A DNA stretch of 64,000 bases from NORP240 sp965222175 (GTDB lineage Bacteria > Pseudomonadota > Gammaproteobacteria > Pseudomonadales > Pseudohongiellaceae): the NCBI GenBank assembly GCA_965222175.1, contig OZ244938.1:186001-250000 (forward strand), given 5' to 3'. A program made the translations under genes and the position numbers. Positions within the stretch are counted from its first letter, which is position 1; each line of letters opens with the position of its first letter. Below the pieces are notes generated by a model, which ran no database searches, was not told the DNA's origin, and saw only the letters and a program-made list of their open reading frames with translations. This document shows, piece after piece, positions 16,794 through 24,256 of this stretch.

Positions 16794-17156
16794 ATGAGCC
16801 TTGCACCGGTAGATCAGGGTAATTTTAATATCATCTATCGCTTCCAGTTAAAAGATCCCAGCATGGCGCCGCAGTTTGTGCAGCTGTGGAACACTCGCGT
16901 ACTGGATGCGTTCAGGCGCTCAGGGGTTGAGGGCACGCAGATGTTCCAGGTTACTCAGGGCGGTCGTATTGGTGATTTACGTTCTGTAACACCGGTGGAC
17001 AGTTTCAGTGGTCAGGGCAATGGAAATCCTTTCGGCGGGCTTGGGCCGGAAGCCGCTGGACAGTTGAATAGGGATATGTGGCAGTATCTGTCTGAGATGG
17101 AGCTGACCGTTAACAGGATCGACAAGGATCTGAGTTACGGACTTCCTGGTCTGTAG
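16794..17156 (+). CDS. Hypothetical protein, small alpha/beta domain
   Basis: From the ATG at 16794 the product is 120 residues; the frame is open further left, but that part is poor in protein-like composition. The sequence QGNFNIIYRFQLKDPS followed by QFVQLWNTRVLDAFRRSGVEG suggests a beta strand and amphipathic helix of the small dimeric alpha/beta-barrel type, and the C-terminus (NRIDKDLSYGLPGL) looks like a natural end. No family is recognised with confidence. There is no clear ribosome binding site, so this may be a remnant of a longer gene. It lies just inside the accessory segment. Confidence 0.45.
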   Translation: MSLAPVDQGNFNIIYRFQLKDPSMAPQFVQLWNTRVLDAFRRSGVEGTQMFQVTQGGRIGDLRSVTPVDSFSGQGNGNPFGGLGPEAAGQLNRDMWQYLSEMELTVNRIDKDLSYGLPGL

Positions 17157-17234
17157 ACAAAACAATGCTTAGTGGAAAGTTGGAGCAAGCGGGGGCTTGC
17201 GGTGAGTCTGGAGACCCCCGCTTCCCATTCGCGT

Positions 17235-17318
17235 GCTTGCAGGAAGATTCAGAAGTATTTGCGAAACGGTGGATTGTCCAGTCTCGTGAATGGCAGGTTG
17301 GGTGGAACCTTTCTGTTG
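17235..17318 (+). repeat. 84-bp direct repeat, left copy
   Basis: It matches 19056-19139 at roughly 80% with two compensating single-base indels, including an exact run of about 22 bases starting GAATGGCAGGTTGG. The left copy follows a GC-rich dyad, AAGCGGGGG (17187-17195) with CCCCCGCTT (17215-17223). The two copies flank the M28-like gene. Confidence 0.75.
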
Positions 17319-17440
17319 CCTGGGTTGCTTGGAAAACCGTGGAGAACAACTGTTTATTAAACGCAAGCCAACGGGAAGAGCCGGTATTGCCGTCAGGATC
17401 CTGCAAAGGCCGATTTTTTCGGTTCCCGTAGTAGCCAACC

Positions 17441-18898
17441 TCAGAGTTCGGGTAACAGCTGCTCCCGCTCCAGGTGATTGACCTGATCGATGATGCGGGC
17501 ATAGGCCCGGGCTATCTGTTCGAGCCCGACGGCAGGCACCCACTCTGGTGTGTCCTGTTCAGTATGCTTGATCTCCGGCGAGGTGATGACCTGCAGGGAG
17601 GGAATATCCCGGGCCACTCGGCCCATCTCGCCGGAGGCCCGCGGTTCCATGTCGGCAGTAACGCCGACGTTAAAGCGCTGAAACGCGTCGAGCACTACAT
17701 TCAGCAGGTCAGGGCTGCCCCACACCCACCAGCGCATGGGAGAGACAGCGTTCATTTTTCTGAGCGTGGGTCCCCAGTATTTGGTACGCACGATGGCCAC
17801 GTGTTCAAGGTTGATCACCATGGCAGTGTTTGCCAGGGCGGTGTCTTTTTCATCGTGAAGCCAGGTGGCTCCCGGGCCGCTGTGATGTCCGAGGGATGAC
17901 ATGAAGATGAGGTTGCGCCGGCGTTGTTGTTGCGGCACGCTGGCAAAATGTTTGATCAGCCCCATCATCACCGCCATGCCGGAACTGTTGTCGGATGCGG
18001 CCTGAAAATAGCCGTCGATGTGGGAAAGAATTATAAGGTTCTCATCGCTGGTGCCGGGTAATGTGCCCAGGACACTGTCTCCGGTCTTTCCGGTTTCAGT
18101 ATGACTCTGGTAATTCAGGGTGACGGTAAGCTTTTCTCCCCGACCCAGTCTGTCACGCAAGCGCACACCGTCCTCGTAGCCAAGATTGAACCCGGGACCG
18201 TCAGTGCGTTGCCAGACGGCAAAGTTATCGGAAATCCCGTACACGATGCCGACCGCGGCCGCGCCGTGGTTGTATGCACGCGTTACGGCGTTTTCGGTGG
18301 CAATGGAGTGGCGCAGTGTGCCCGGCCGGGGGATATCCTGAATCAGCACGGCTTTGCCGCACACATCACGCCCCAGGTAGTCCGCTTCCGTGCCGGTGCC
18401 CAGCCAGACGAGTTCCAACTCCAGCCCCTCGGAAGGCGTTGAGGCCGCTTTTTCAGGCGGGCGGGCAGACGTCAGCCGGAATTGTTCGCCGCCACTGTCA
18501 AACACGATATCCCAGGCATCCAGCACCCAGACCGGTTCCAGGGCGAAGGTGCGTCGGCGGATGTTTTCCAACCTGAATTCGGTGAAATATTGTTCGGCCC
18601 ATTCCTGGGCAACGTGGTGAGCCTCGGTGCCCAGGTTACGGCCCCAGAAAAGGCGACCAGACGCCTTGTCGTCCAGGGAAATCTGATCCAGTTCCATCAG
18701 CACCTGTTTCATCCAGTTGCCGTCTATGTCGGCATATTGCCGGTCGTCCGCGCGCAGGGGAATCCGGATAAAGGCGTCTTCCTTCACATGACCGTCAACA
18801 TCCAGCAGGGGCTGGCCCAGAGGATTTTCCTGGCTGTGAACCGGCAGGGTAACAGCGAGCAAAAAGTAAGCACCTGTCGTCAGAAATACGTTTCTCAT
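17441..18898 (-). CDS. Secreted M28-like peptidase with altered metal site
   Basis: The 485-residue protein has a Sec signal (cleavage near PVHSQ), a protease-associated-like insertion (about residues 160-270, including AAAVGIVYG), and a C-terminal M28 fold. In the M28 region SHIDGYFQAASDNSSG supplies His293 and two Asp, and KHTEQDT supplies His445. The position of the catalytic and metal Glu pair, normally GEE, reads LGHHSG (His338-His339), and the later Asp is Glu365. It is therefore either inactive or uses a changed metal site. The gene runs opposite to its neighbours and is bracketed by 84-bp direct repeats, suggesting insertion as a unit. Confidence 0.78.
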   Translation of the reverse strand: MRNVFLTTGAYFLLAVTLPVHSQENPLGQPLLDVDGHVKEDAFIRIPLRADDRQYADIDGNWMKQVLMELDQISLDDKASGRLFWGRNLGTEAHHVAQEWAEQYFTEFRLENIRRRTFALEPVWVLDAWDIVFDSGGEQFRLTSARPPEKAASTPSEGLELELVWLGTGTEADYLGRDVCGKAVLIQDIPRPGTLRHSIATENAVTRAYNHGAAAVGIVYGISDNFAVWQRTDGPGFNLGYEDGVRLRDRLGRGEKLTVTLNYQSHTETGKTGDSVLGTLPGTSDENLIILSHIDGYFQAASDNSSGMAVMMGLIKHFASVPQQQRRRNLIFMSSLGHHSGPGATWLHDEKDTALANTAMVINLEHVAIVRTKYWGPTLRKMNAVSPMRWWVWGSPDLLNVVLDAFQRFNVGVTADMEPRASGEMGRVARDIPSLQVITSPEIKHTEQDTPEWVPAVGLEQIARAYARIIDQVNHLEREQLLPEL

Positions 18899-19517
18899 AA
18901 TTCGATCACCGGTAAAACAGCGAAGCGGTCATTACTTATCGGATTCACCGACGTGTTTCCACTGTATCAATTCTTGGCAGCCCGAATTGCTCTGCAGATC
19001 AAAACAGGTTCCCTCAACGTCGCCACCCTGCCCCCCTTATTCTGGAGACGATAAAGCTTACAGGGAGAATCAAAGGTATCTGCGAAGCGGTGATTTGTCC
19101 AGCCATTGTGAATGGCAGGTTGGGTGGAACCCTCTGTTGACTCATACCGGTGAGCCCCTGGCCAATAAACCCTTTAATCAGCCGGTATTCAGGCTCTCCC
19201 GAACACTTATAAAAATGCCCCTTTTTTACTCCATGCATCACCGCCCGAAGTCACAATGTGCACCCATGGATCCGAATTGGTAAAAATTGAAAGTAGAAAT
19301 TTGTAATTGAAGCGAGGGGCCTGACGTCTGCAATCGGCTGTGGGCACTAAAACCAAGTAGATTGATCGGTCAACAGACAACCTGTTAACAGGATTCATGA
19401 CAAAAAAGGTGATCCAGTCTTCAAAACCAATCCAACGATATTGACGCATTCTCAGTCAAAACTCTAAGGTTGCATTAAGAATTAATAATAATGCTTTGAG
19501 ATTATTGGACAAATTTA
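18899..19517. other. Non-coding gap with a repeat and AT-rich DNA
   Basis: The 619 bases upstream of the M28-like gene contain the right 84-bp repeat (19056-19139) and, from about 19210 on, clearly AT-richer DNA than the rest of the window. Small frames on both strands show no family features. The AT-rich part probably holds the promoter for the gene at 19518. Confidence 0.5.
19056..19139 (+). repeat. 84-bp direct repeat, right copy
   Basis: Partner of 17235-17318 in the same orientation, upstream of the M28-like gene start. The GC-rich dyad found beside the left copy is absent here, so only the 84-bp part is shared. Confidence 0.75.
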
Positions 19518-19967
19518 ATGAATAGAAAGGTTTCTCAGGTAGTTGATCTCGCTCTTACCGTGATTGGTGCGCTTCTTATTTTGTCTTCTGTGGCGATCTC
19601 TGGACTGGTGGGCGCCCAGATAAAGGTGCTATTAACGGTAATAGGCCTGATGTTTACTTATGCGGGATTCCATGGCCTCTCCCTGAAATTAACGCCAAGT
19701 GATCGCAAATTCAACGCATTACGGCAAGAGGGCGACAAGATGATTTCTTTGATTCGTCATCTCAACAGGGCAGCATTAGCAATGAAAAAGGGTGAACTGG
19801 ACGACTCCCAATTCAACTCAACTCTGAAAGAAATGCATGATTCAGTCCGGATGATGGCAAAGGTTGCTGCTTTGGAGGTTGGCGAATCACTTGTAGAACA
19901 ATCCCGTCAGAATTTTGTCAGTGATTCTGAGCCCCCTCGAAACGGGACTGTAGCTGATCTGTCGTAA
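19518..19967 (+). CDS. Small two-helix membrane protein of unknown function
   Basis: The 149-residue product has two hydrophobic helices near the N-terminus (ALTVIGALLILSSVAISGLV and KVLLTVIGLMFTYAGFHGL) and then a charged helical tail rich in Met, Lys and Glu, likely a cytoplasmic coiled coil. I recognise no family. Base composition is lower in GC than the neighbours, in line with an acquired segment. The AT-rich upstream region gives a plausible promoter. No neighbour suggests a role. Confidence 0.65.
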   Translation: MNRKVSQVVDLALTVIGALLILSSVAISGLVGAQIKVLLTVIGLMFTYAGFHGLSLKLTPSDRKFNALRQEGDKMISLIRHLNRAALAMKKGELDDSQFNSTLKEMHDSVRMMAKVAALEVGESLVEQSRQNFVSDSEPPRNGTVADLS

Positions 19968-20539
19968 CCGGTCTCTGCAGATGTTGCCACGGAGACTCGT
20001 ATTCCTTGCACCGGCATTATCCTTTACTTCTGCAGTCGGCCAGAAACCCAAATTTTTTATCGATCTATTTTCCAGTTTGATCCAAACACTTTTACCAGCA
20101 GTTCCGAAGTCTGGCTGATAGAAACTATGCGAATTGAAAGCATCGACCTCGCCCAGTCTGCTGACAACCTCCGCTGAGCCCATATTCAACGAAATACAGA
20201 ACGATCGAACCAAAACACCATTTTTATGTGCTGAGCCTGATGTAGGTCAAAACCGTAGGTACCGCTGCAGGGAGCGTTTCCCTTTTCATAGAGGCACAGT
20301 TCGGGGATCAATTCCCAGGAGCCAAGGTAGAGTTCTGTCTCTTCGGTTTGAGATTTCTTTGACAAGTTCTTGACCTCATTCTCCAAGCAAGAATAGCGGA
20401 CTTGCCTGAATTTTTTAAACACATTGTTGACCACGTGACAGACCTGGCCAGGTTGCCACCACTGGCTTCTGCCAAGGGCAGATGTCCAGCAGGTGAATTT
20501 CATACTGTTGAGGATCTGGATGTACACGAAACTGGACAA
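19950..20539 (-). pseudogene. Possible decayed gene (frameshifted)
   Basis: Two overlapping minus-strand frames look like one protein broken by a frameshift near 20186-20213. The upstream frame contains the protein-like stretch ELYLGSWELIPELCLYEKG and ends at 20186; the downstream frame continues with FGTAGKSVWIKLENRSIKN. Neither has a good start or ribosome binding site. I cannot name the family. The whole 677-base gap between 19968 and 20644 otherwise holds nothing I can support. A chance open frame is a real alternative. Confidence 0.3.
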
Positions 20540-20644
20540 TACCCTGTATCAGGGATACCGTTTATGTTTTCTGGGGACTACCCTGGCGGCTTCCTTCTAC
20601 TGTCAACTGTAAAGTTGAGGCCGTAGCTCACGCAACCATAGCCC

Positions 20645-21619
20645 ATGTCCATCGTCAGCCAGCGCCGACCCGCCATACCTGCGTTCAATAACCTCGTGTT
20701 GAGCGGTCTATTCGCGCTGCTCAGCCTCAGCTGCTACTTTGTCGTGCCCCTGTACCTGCCGGAATCGCCGGTCTGGATACTGCCGCCCGTCTTGCTGGCC
20801 GCCGGCACCACCACCCTCTGGGCACTCATCCACGAGGCGGTGCACGGCCTGCTCGTACCGACGTCGAGGCATAACCGGCTCCTCGGCCGGGGCCTCGCGA
20901 TACTCTGGGGCAGCCAGTTCCGCATGCTGCGCTTCGGCCACCTGCGGCATCATCGCCTCACCCGCGACGGACTGGAACATACCGAGACCTACAACCCGGA
21001 ACAGCAGAACGTCTGGCTGGCCCGGCTCACGCACTACGGTTATCTCCTGGGTGGCCTGTACGTTCTGGAACTGGTCAGCTGCATCGTAGTCTGGACACCT
21101 CGCGCCTGGCTGGCCCGGCTCGCCCGACGGACCCTGGCAGGAGAATTGGCGGCCCTGCCTAATCTTCAGCGCACTGTGGATAGCCAGATATTGAGCACTC
21201 GCGGACTCTGGGAGCTGCGCCTGGACGGACTGGCGGTAGTGGCGCTGCTGGCCACCAGCTTCTGGATGTACGGCGAGTTCTGGCCGCTTCTGGCCTTACT
21301 GCTGTATACACGGGGACTGATGGTGTCCATGGTGGACAACTCCTTCCACTACGGGACGCCCGCGGATAACAGCAAGGAGGCGTTCAATTTCTCCCTGCCG
21401 CGGTGGCTGGAGCGCCTGGTTCTGAACTTCAACAACCACCGGGTTCATCACCGCCATCCGAACCTGCCCTGGATCGCCCTGCCCCAGCAGTTCCGCACCG
21501 AAGGCGAGTATGCCGAGGTGTCTTTCCATCGGGGTGTATTGCGACAACTGCGCGGCCCCATTTCCCGGCAGCTGCCCCCTGGGTCCGGGAACCCGGAAAG
21601 CTCAGATCCCTCCAATTAG
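20645..21619 (+). CDS. Membrane fatty acid desaturase
   Basis: The 324-residue integral membrane protein has the three His boxes of the di-iron desaturase/hydroxylase superfamily: HEAVHG (63-67), HLRHH (99-103) and HRVHH (265-269, followed by RHPNLPW). Long hydrophobic pairs separate them as usual. Members introduce double bonds or hydroxyls into acyl chains, carotenoids or sterol-like lipids, using electrons from ferredoxin or cytochrome b5; the substrate is not evident. GC content returns to the level of the window, unlike the preceding 1.4 kb. No strong ribosome binding site is visible before the ATG. It is the last gene before the duplicated DUF748 fragment. Confidence 0.85.
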   Translation: MSIVSQRRPAIPAFNNLVLSGLFALLSLSCYFVVPLYLPESPVWILPPVLLAAGTTTLWALIHEAVHGLLVPTSRHNRLLGRGLAILWGSQFRMLRFGHLRHHRLTRDGLEHTETYNPEQQNVWLARLTHYGYLLGGLYVLELVSCIVVWTPRAWLARLARRTLAGELAALPNLQRTVDSQILSTRGLWELRLDGLAVVALLATSFWMYGEFWPLLALLLYTRGLMVSMVDNSFHYGTPADNSKEAFNFSLPRWLERLVLNFNNHRVHHRHPNLPWIALPQQFRTEGEYAEVSFHRGVLRQLRGPISRQLPPGSGNPESSDPSN

Positions 21620-21752
21620 CAGCGTCAATCCGCGTGGAGGGCTCTGTTTCCTGGTTCATGAGTCTTACGTGTCCCGTTGCCAGTGCACCCGTTCGGGGGC
21701 GGTCACCGATCCTGGCCGACGCCAGGGTCACGGAATTGCATCGTTGTGGACA

Positions 21753-21880
21753 TTGCCACCATCCCGGCTGGCTAGTACCGACCGGCGGACTGCCGGGCTG
21801 GATGAAGACGGCTGGCTGGCGATGGAGTTTGCACCGGGCGCCAGCGGCCAGCCGTATTCACGCCGCTGTCCCACAACCGG
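21753..21880 (+). repeat. Degraded copy of the DUF748 gene 3' end
   Basis: Second copy of 16365-16492, about 88% identical without indels. It is a gene fragment: no DUF748 sequence precedes it and the original stop codon is mutated. It lies directly before the convergent rlmI 3' end, the arrangement expected if DUF748 and rlmI were once neighbours. Confidence 0.85.
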
Positions 21881-21903
21881 TTACGTGGGATAACCCGGGG
21901 TGT

Positions 21904-23103
21904 TCAGGTGGGGAATGAGCCGGTAACACGGCAAACCAGGCCCTTGAGATACTGGCTTTCAGGGAAAGTCAGGGCCACCGGATGATCGGGGGACTGATGC
22001 AGGTATTGCACTATCTCACCCTGGACACCGGCATCGAGAAACGCATCGGCGGTGATTTTCTGGAACAGTTTCAGATCGATAGCGCCGGAACAGGAAAAAG
22101 TCACCAGGTGACCGCCGGGCCTGATCAGCTTGACTGCCTGCAGCGCCAGGTCCTTGTAGGCCCGGGCAGCCTTGATGACATGGCTTTTGTGATCGGCAAA
22201 TTTCGGCGGATCGAGAACCACCAGTTCAACCTTGCGGTTCTGTTTCTGCCAGTCACGCAGCAAGTCTCCCACCCGCGCTTCCACGCTGGTATGGCGTTCC
22301 GCCGCCGACTGGCTGTGCTGCAGGTTCCGTTGCAGCAGTTTCAGGGCGGGTCCGGAGGAATCGACACTGGTGACCCGGGTAGCTCCAGCCTGCAGTGCCG
22401 CCATGGAAAACGCCCCGGAATAGGAAAAGCAGTTCAATACCTCGCCGCCCGAACAGTAAGGACGAACCAACCGGCGATTTTCCGCCTGATCCAGGTAGGC
22501 GCCGGTTTTCTGGCCGGTAACGATATCGACTTCAAGATGCAGGCCGTATTCACGGACCAGCAGGGATTCCGGCGGTGAGTCGCCATACAGTACGCCCTCC
22601 GCGGCCGCCAGGCCTTCACGTTTGCGTGCCGCCGACTCGGATCTCTCGTAGATGCCGCGACAGCCGGTCAGTTCCGCCAGTACCTGGACCAGCTCCGGTT
22701 TCCATCGTTCCATGCCGGTTGACTGGAACTGGCAGACGAGGAAGTCCCGGTAGCGGTCGACAATCAGCCCTGGTAGAAGATCGGATTCGCCAAACACCAG
22801 TCGGAAAGCATCCCGCTCCGGGTCATTTTCCAGGTGCTTTCTCCTGGCCACTGCCTCGGCCACCACAAGTGCCAGGTATTCTTTATTGATTTCGCATTCG
22901 TGGAAGCAGAACAGACGTACCCTGATCTGCGATTGGGGAGAATAGGCCCCCGTACCCAGTACCTGCCGGTCATGACTTACGACAAGAACGCTGTCACCGC
23001 TTTCGGGACCACCCTCCACTGTTTCGATGGCGCCGGAAAATACCCAGGGGTGACGGCGCAGCAGGGAGGCTTCACGTCCTTTTTTCAGGCGTACTACTTT
23101 CAT
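21904..23103 (-). CDS. rlmI: 23S rRNA cytosine-C5 methyltransferase, RlmI-like
   Basis: The protein (399 residues from the Met at 23103) has an N-terminal PUA domain (MKVVRLKKGREASLLRRHPW), an EEHEAD-like middle part, and a Rossmann SAM-binding domain with VLNCFSYSGAFSMAA and the catalytic-loop motif VVLDPPKFA. A late TFSCSGAI segment follows. This is the RlmI/YccW architecture, and E. coli RlmI (396 residues) methylates C1962 of 23S rRNA. The frame is open 18 codons further upstream, but homologues begin at the PUA start. Bases 22028-22088 of this gene occur again as an orphan at 16489-16549. Confidence 0.9.
   Translation of the reverse strand: MKVVRLKKGREASLLRRHPWVFSGAIETVEGGPESGDSVLVVSHDRQVLGTGAYSPQSQIRVRLFCFHECEINKEYLALVVAEAVARRKHLENDPERDAFRLVFGESDLLPGLIVDRYRDFLVCQFQSTGMERWKPELVQVLAELTGCRGIYERSESAARKREGLAAAEGVLYGDSPPESLLVREYGLHLEVDIVTGQKTGAYLDQAENRRLVRPYCSGGEVLNCFSYSGAFSMAALQAGATRVTSVDSSGPALKLLQRNLQHSQSAAERHTSVEARVGDLLRDWQKQNRKVELVVLDPPKFADHKSHVIKAARAYKDLALQAVKLIRPGGHLVTFSCSGAIDLKLFQKITADAFLDAGVQGEIVQYLHQSPDHPVALTFPESQYLKGLVCRVTGSFPT
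22028..22088 (-). repeat. rlmI segment duplicated at 16489-16549
   Basis: This is the functional copy of the 61-bp block, inside the 3' third of rlmI; it differs at a single base from the orphan copy 5.5 kb to the left. Confidence 0.85.
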
Positions 23104-23317
23104 TGGCGGCTCGGAAAAGGAATATGGCGGGTGAATGGACAGGGCCGGGAATACCAATCCATGGCAATAGTCCAGGGGAAAAGTTAAGATGCCGGAAGGT
23201 TAACGTGTTTTCGGCGAGCTGAAAAGCGTAATGTCCAGACGGGCTTGCCGTTGTGGTGTCCCTGCAAGGCAACCGATTCCGCAGCTTACCCGGCGACGGT
23301 TCGCCAGTCGGCGGTCA

Positions 23318-23830
23318 ATGGTGGCCGCAACGCAATCCGTAACCCCGACAATCGCAATTAAGGACCGAAAGTCAGTGCCAGTCAACAACGGGGATCCATC
23401 CGAACAGGAGCGATCCCGCAAGGATCAGGACCAGGACAGCCTCGACAATGCCGATCCGGTGGATGGCCGTCCGACGGTGGATGTGCAGCAGGAGTTGGCC
23501 AGGCAGCAAAGGATGGCACAAAGCCTGCGTCGTATTCACCGATCCCGCAGCAGGCTGATGGTTTGCTTCTACACGCTGCCGCTGTACGTCATGGCCCTGA
23601 TCATGCTGCTGAACGAAGGCCGGGGTGTCACCCTGCTGATGTTTGTCTACATGGGCGTCTATGCCGTATTCGCGGTGGACATGGTATTACGGGATTGTCC
23701 CCGCTGCGGCAAGCAGTTCTTTGTCAACGTGCTTTTTCTCAACTTTTTTGCCCGACGTTGTGTTCATTGTGGCCTGTCATGCCGACAGTTGAAGGATTCC
23801 GGTGGTCATCCCCACGGCAGGAAATTTTAA
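23318..23830 (+). CDS. Zinc-ribbon membrane protein of unknown function
   Basis: From the ATG at 23318 the product is 170 residues: a charged, disordered-looking front, two hydrophobic segments (CFYTLPLYVMALIMLL and LLMFVYMGVYAVFAV), then CPRC (127-130) and CVHC (148-151), a typical four-Cys zinc ribbon. No named family is recognised. The frame is open another 29 codons upstream, with a Cys/Arg-rich segment that looks unlike protein; the start is therefore a choice. It is divergent from rlmI, and the two probably share a promoter region. Confidence 0.6.
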   Translation: MVAATQSVTPTIAIKDRKSVPVNNGDPSEQERSRKDQDQDSLDNADPVDGRPTVDVQQELARQQRMAQSLRRIHRSRSRLMVCFYTLPLYVMALIMLLNEGRGVTLLMFVYMGVYAVFAVDMVLRDCPRCGKQFFVNVLFLNFFARRCVHCGLSCRQLKDSGGHPHGRKF

Positions 23831-24094
23831 GGGTCCTGGCCAATCCGCAAATTCCCTCTGCCCGGGCTTGTGCGCCAGTGCCAGCCGGTTCAATCTGCCA
23901 TTTTCTGCCACAATTCGCCCCCGGTTTGCCAGTTCCCGATCAGCAGGTTGCCTTTCCGCAGGAGTAGATTGACAGCAGGTGGCAGTGGCCCGTTCACACG
24001 CTGGACCAGTCAATCCGCTGCCTGCAATGCTGGATACTTCGAGGGGCAGCAATGCTCCGGAGTATGCAATTTACCGGAGGCCAATGGATAGCCC

Positions 24095-24244
24095 ATGAGC
24101 ACCCTGCGACAGCTGTTTCGCCCCGCCGTTATTTATGCCCTGGCCCTGTTTCTGCTGCTGGTGCTGATTCCCGACCGCTTGCGGGCGGTGGAAAACCGGC
24201 CAACGGAGACCGGACTTGTGCGTGATTTCAGCACCCCGGGGTAG
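24095..24244 (+). CDS. Small single-helix membrane protein (49 residues)
   Basis: The ATG at 24095 opens a 49-codon frame with one clear membrane helix (VIYALALFLLLVLIP) after a basic front, MSTLRQLFRP, and a polar tail. GGAGG at 24076-24080 is a little far (14 bases), but it is ideally close to a five-codon frame (ATG at 24084) whose TGA overlaps this ATG as ATGA, so translational coupling is possible. The frame ends 12 bases before the convergent ABC permease stop. No family is known to me. Confidence 0.5.
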   Translation: MSTLRQLFRPAVIYALALFLLLVLIPDRLRAVENRPTETGLVRDFSTPG

Positions 24245-24256
24245 AGGTTCCTTAGT

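Noticed and set aside
16489..22088. 61-bp near-identical repeats read as attL/attR of an integrative element
   Set aside because: No integrase is present, and excision between the repeats would leave rlmI without its last 41 codons. Duplication of the junction explains the data better.
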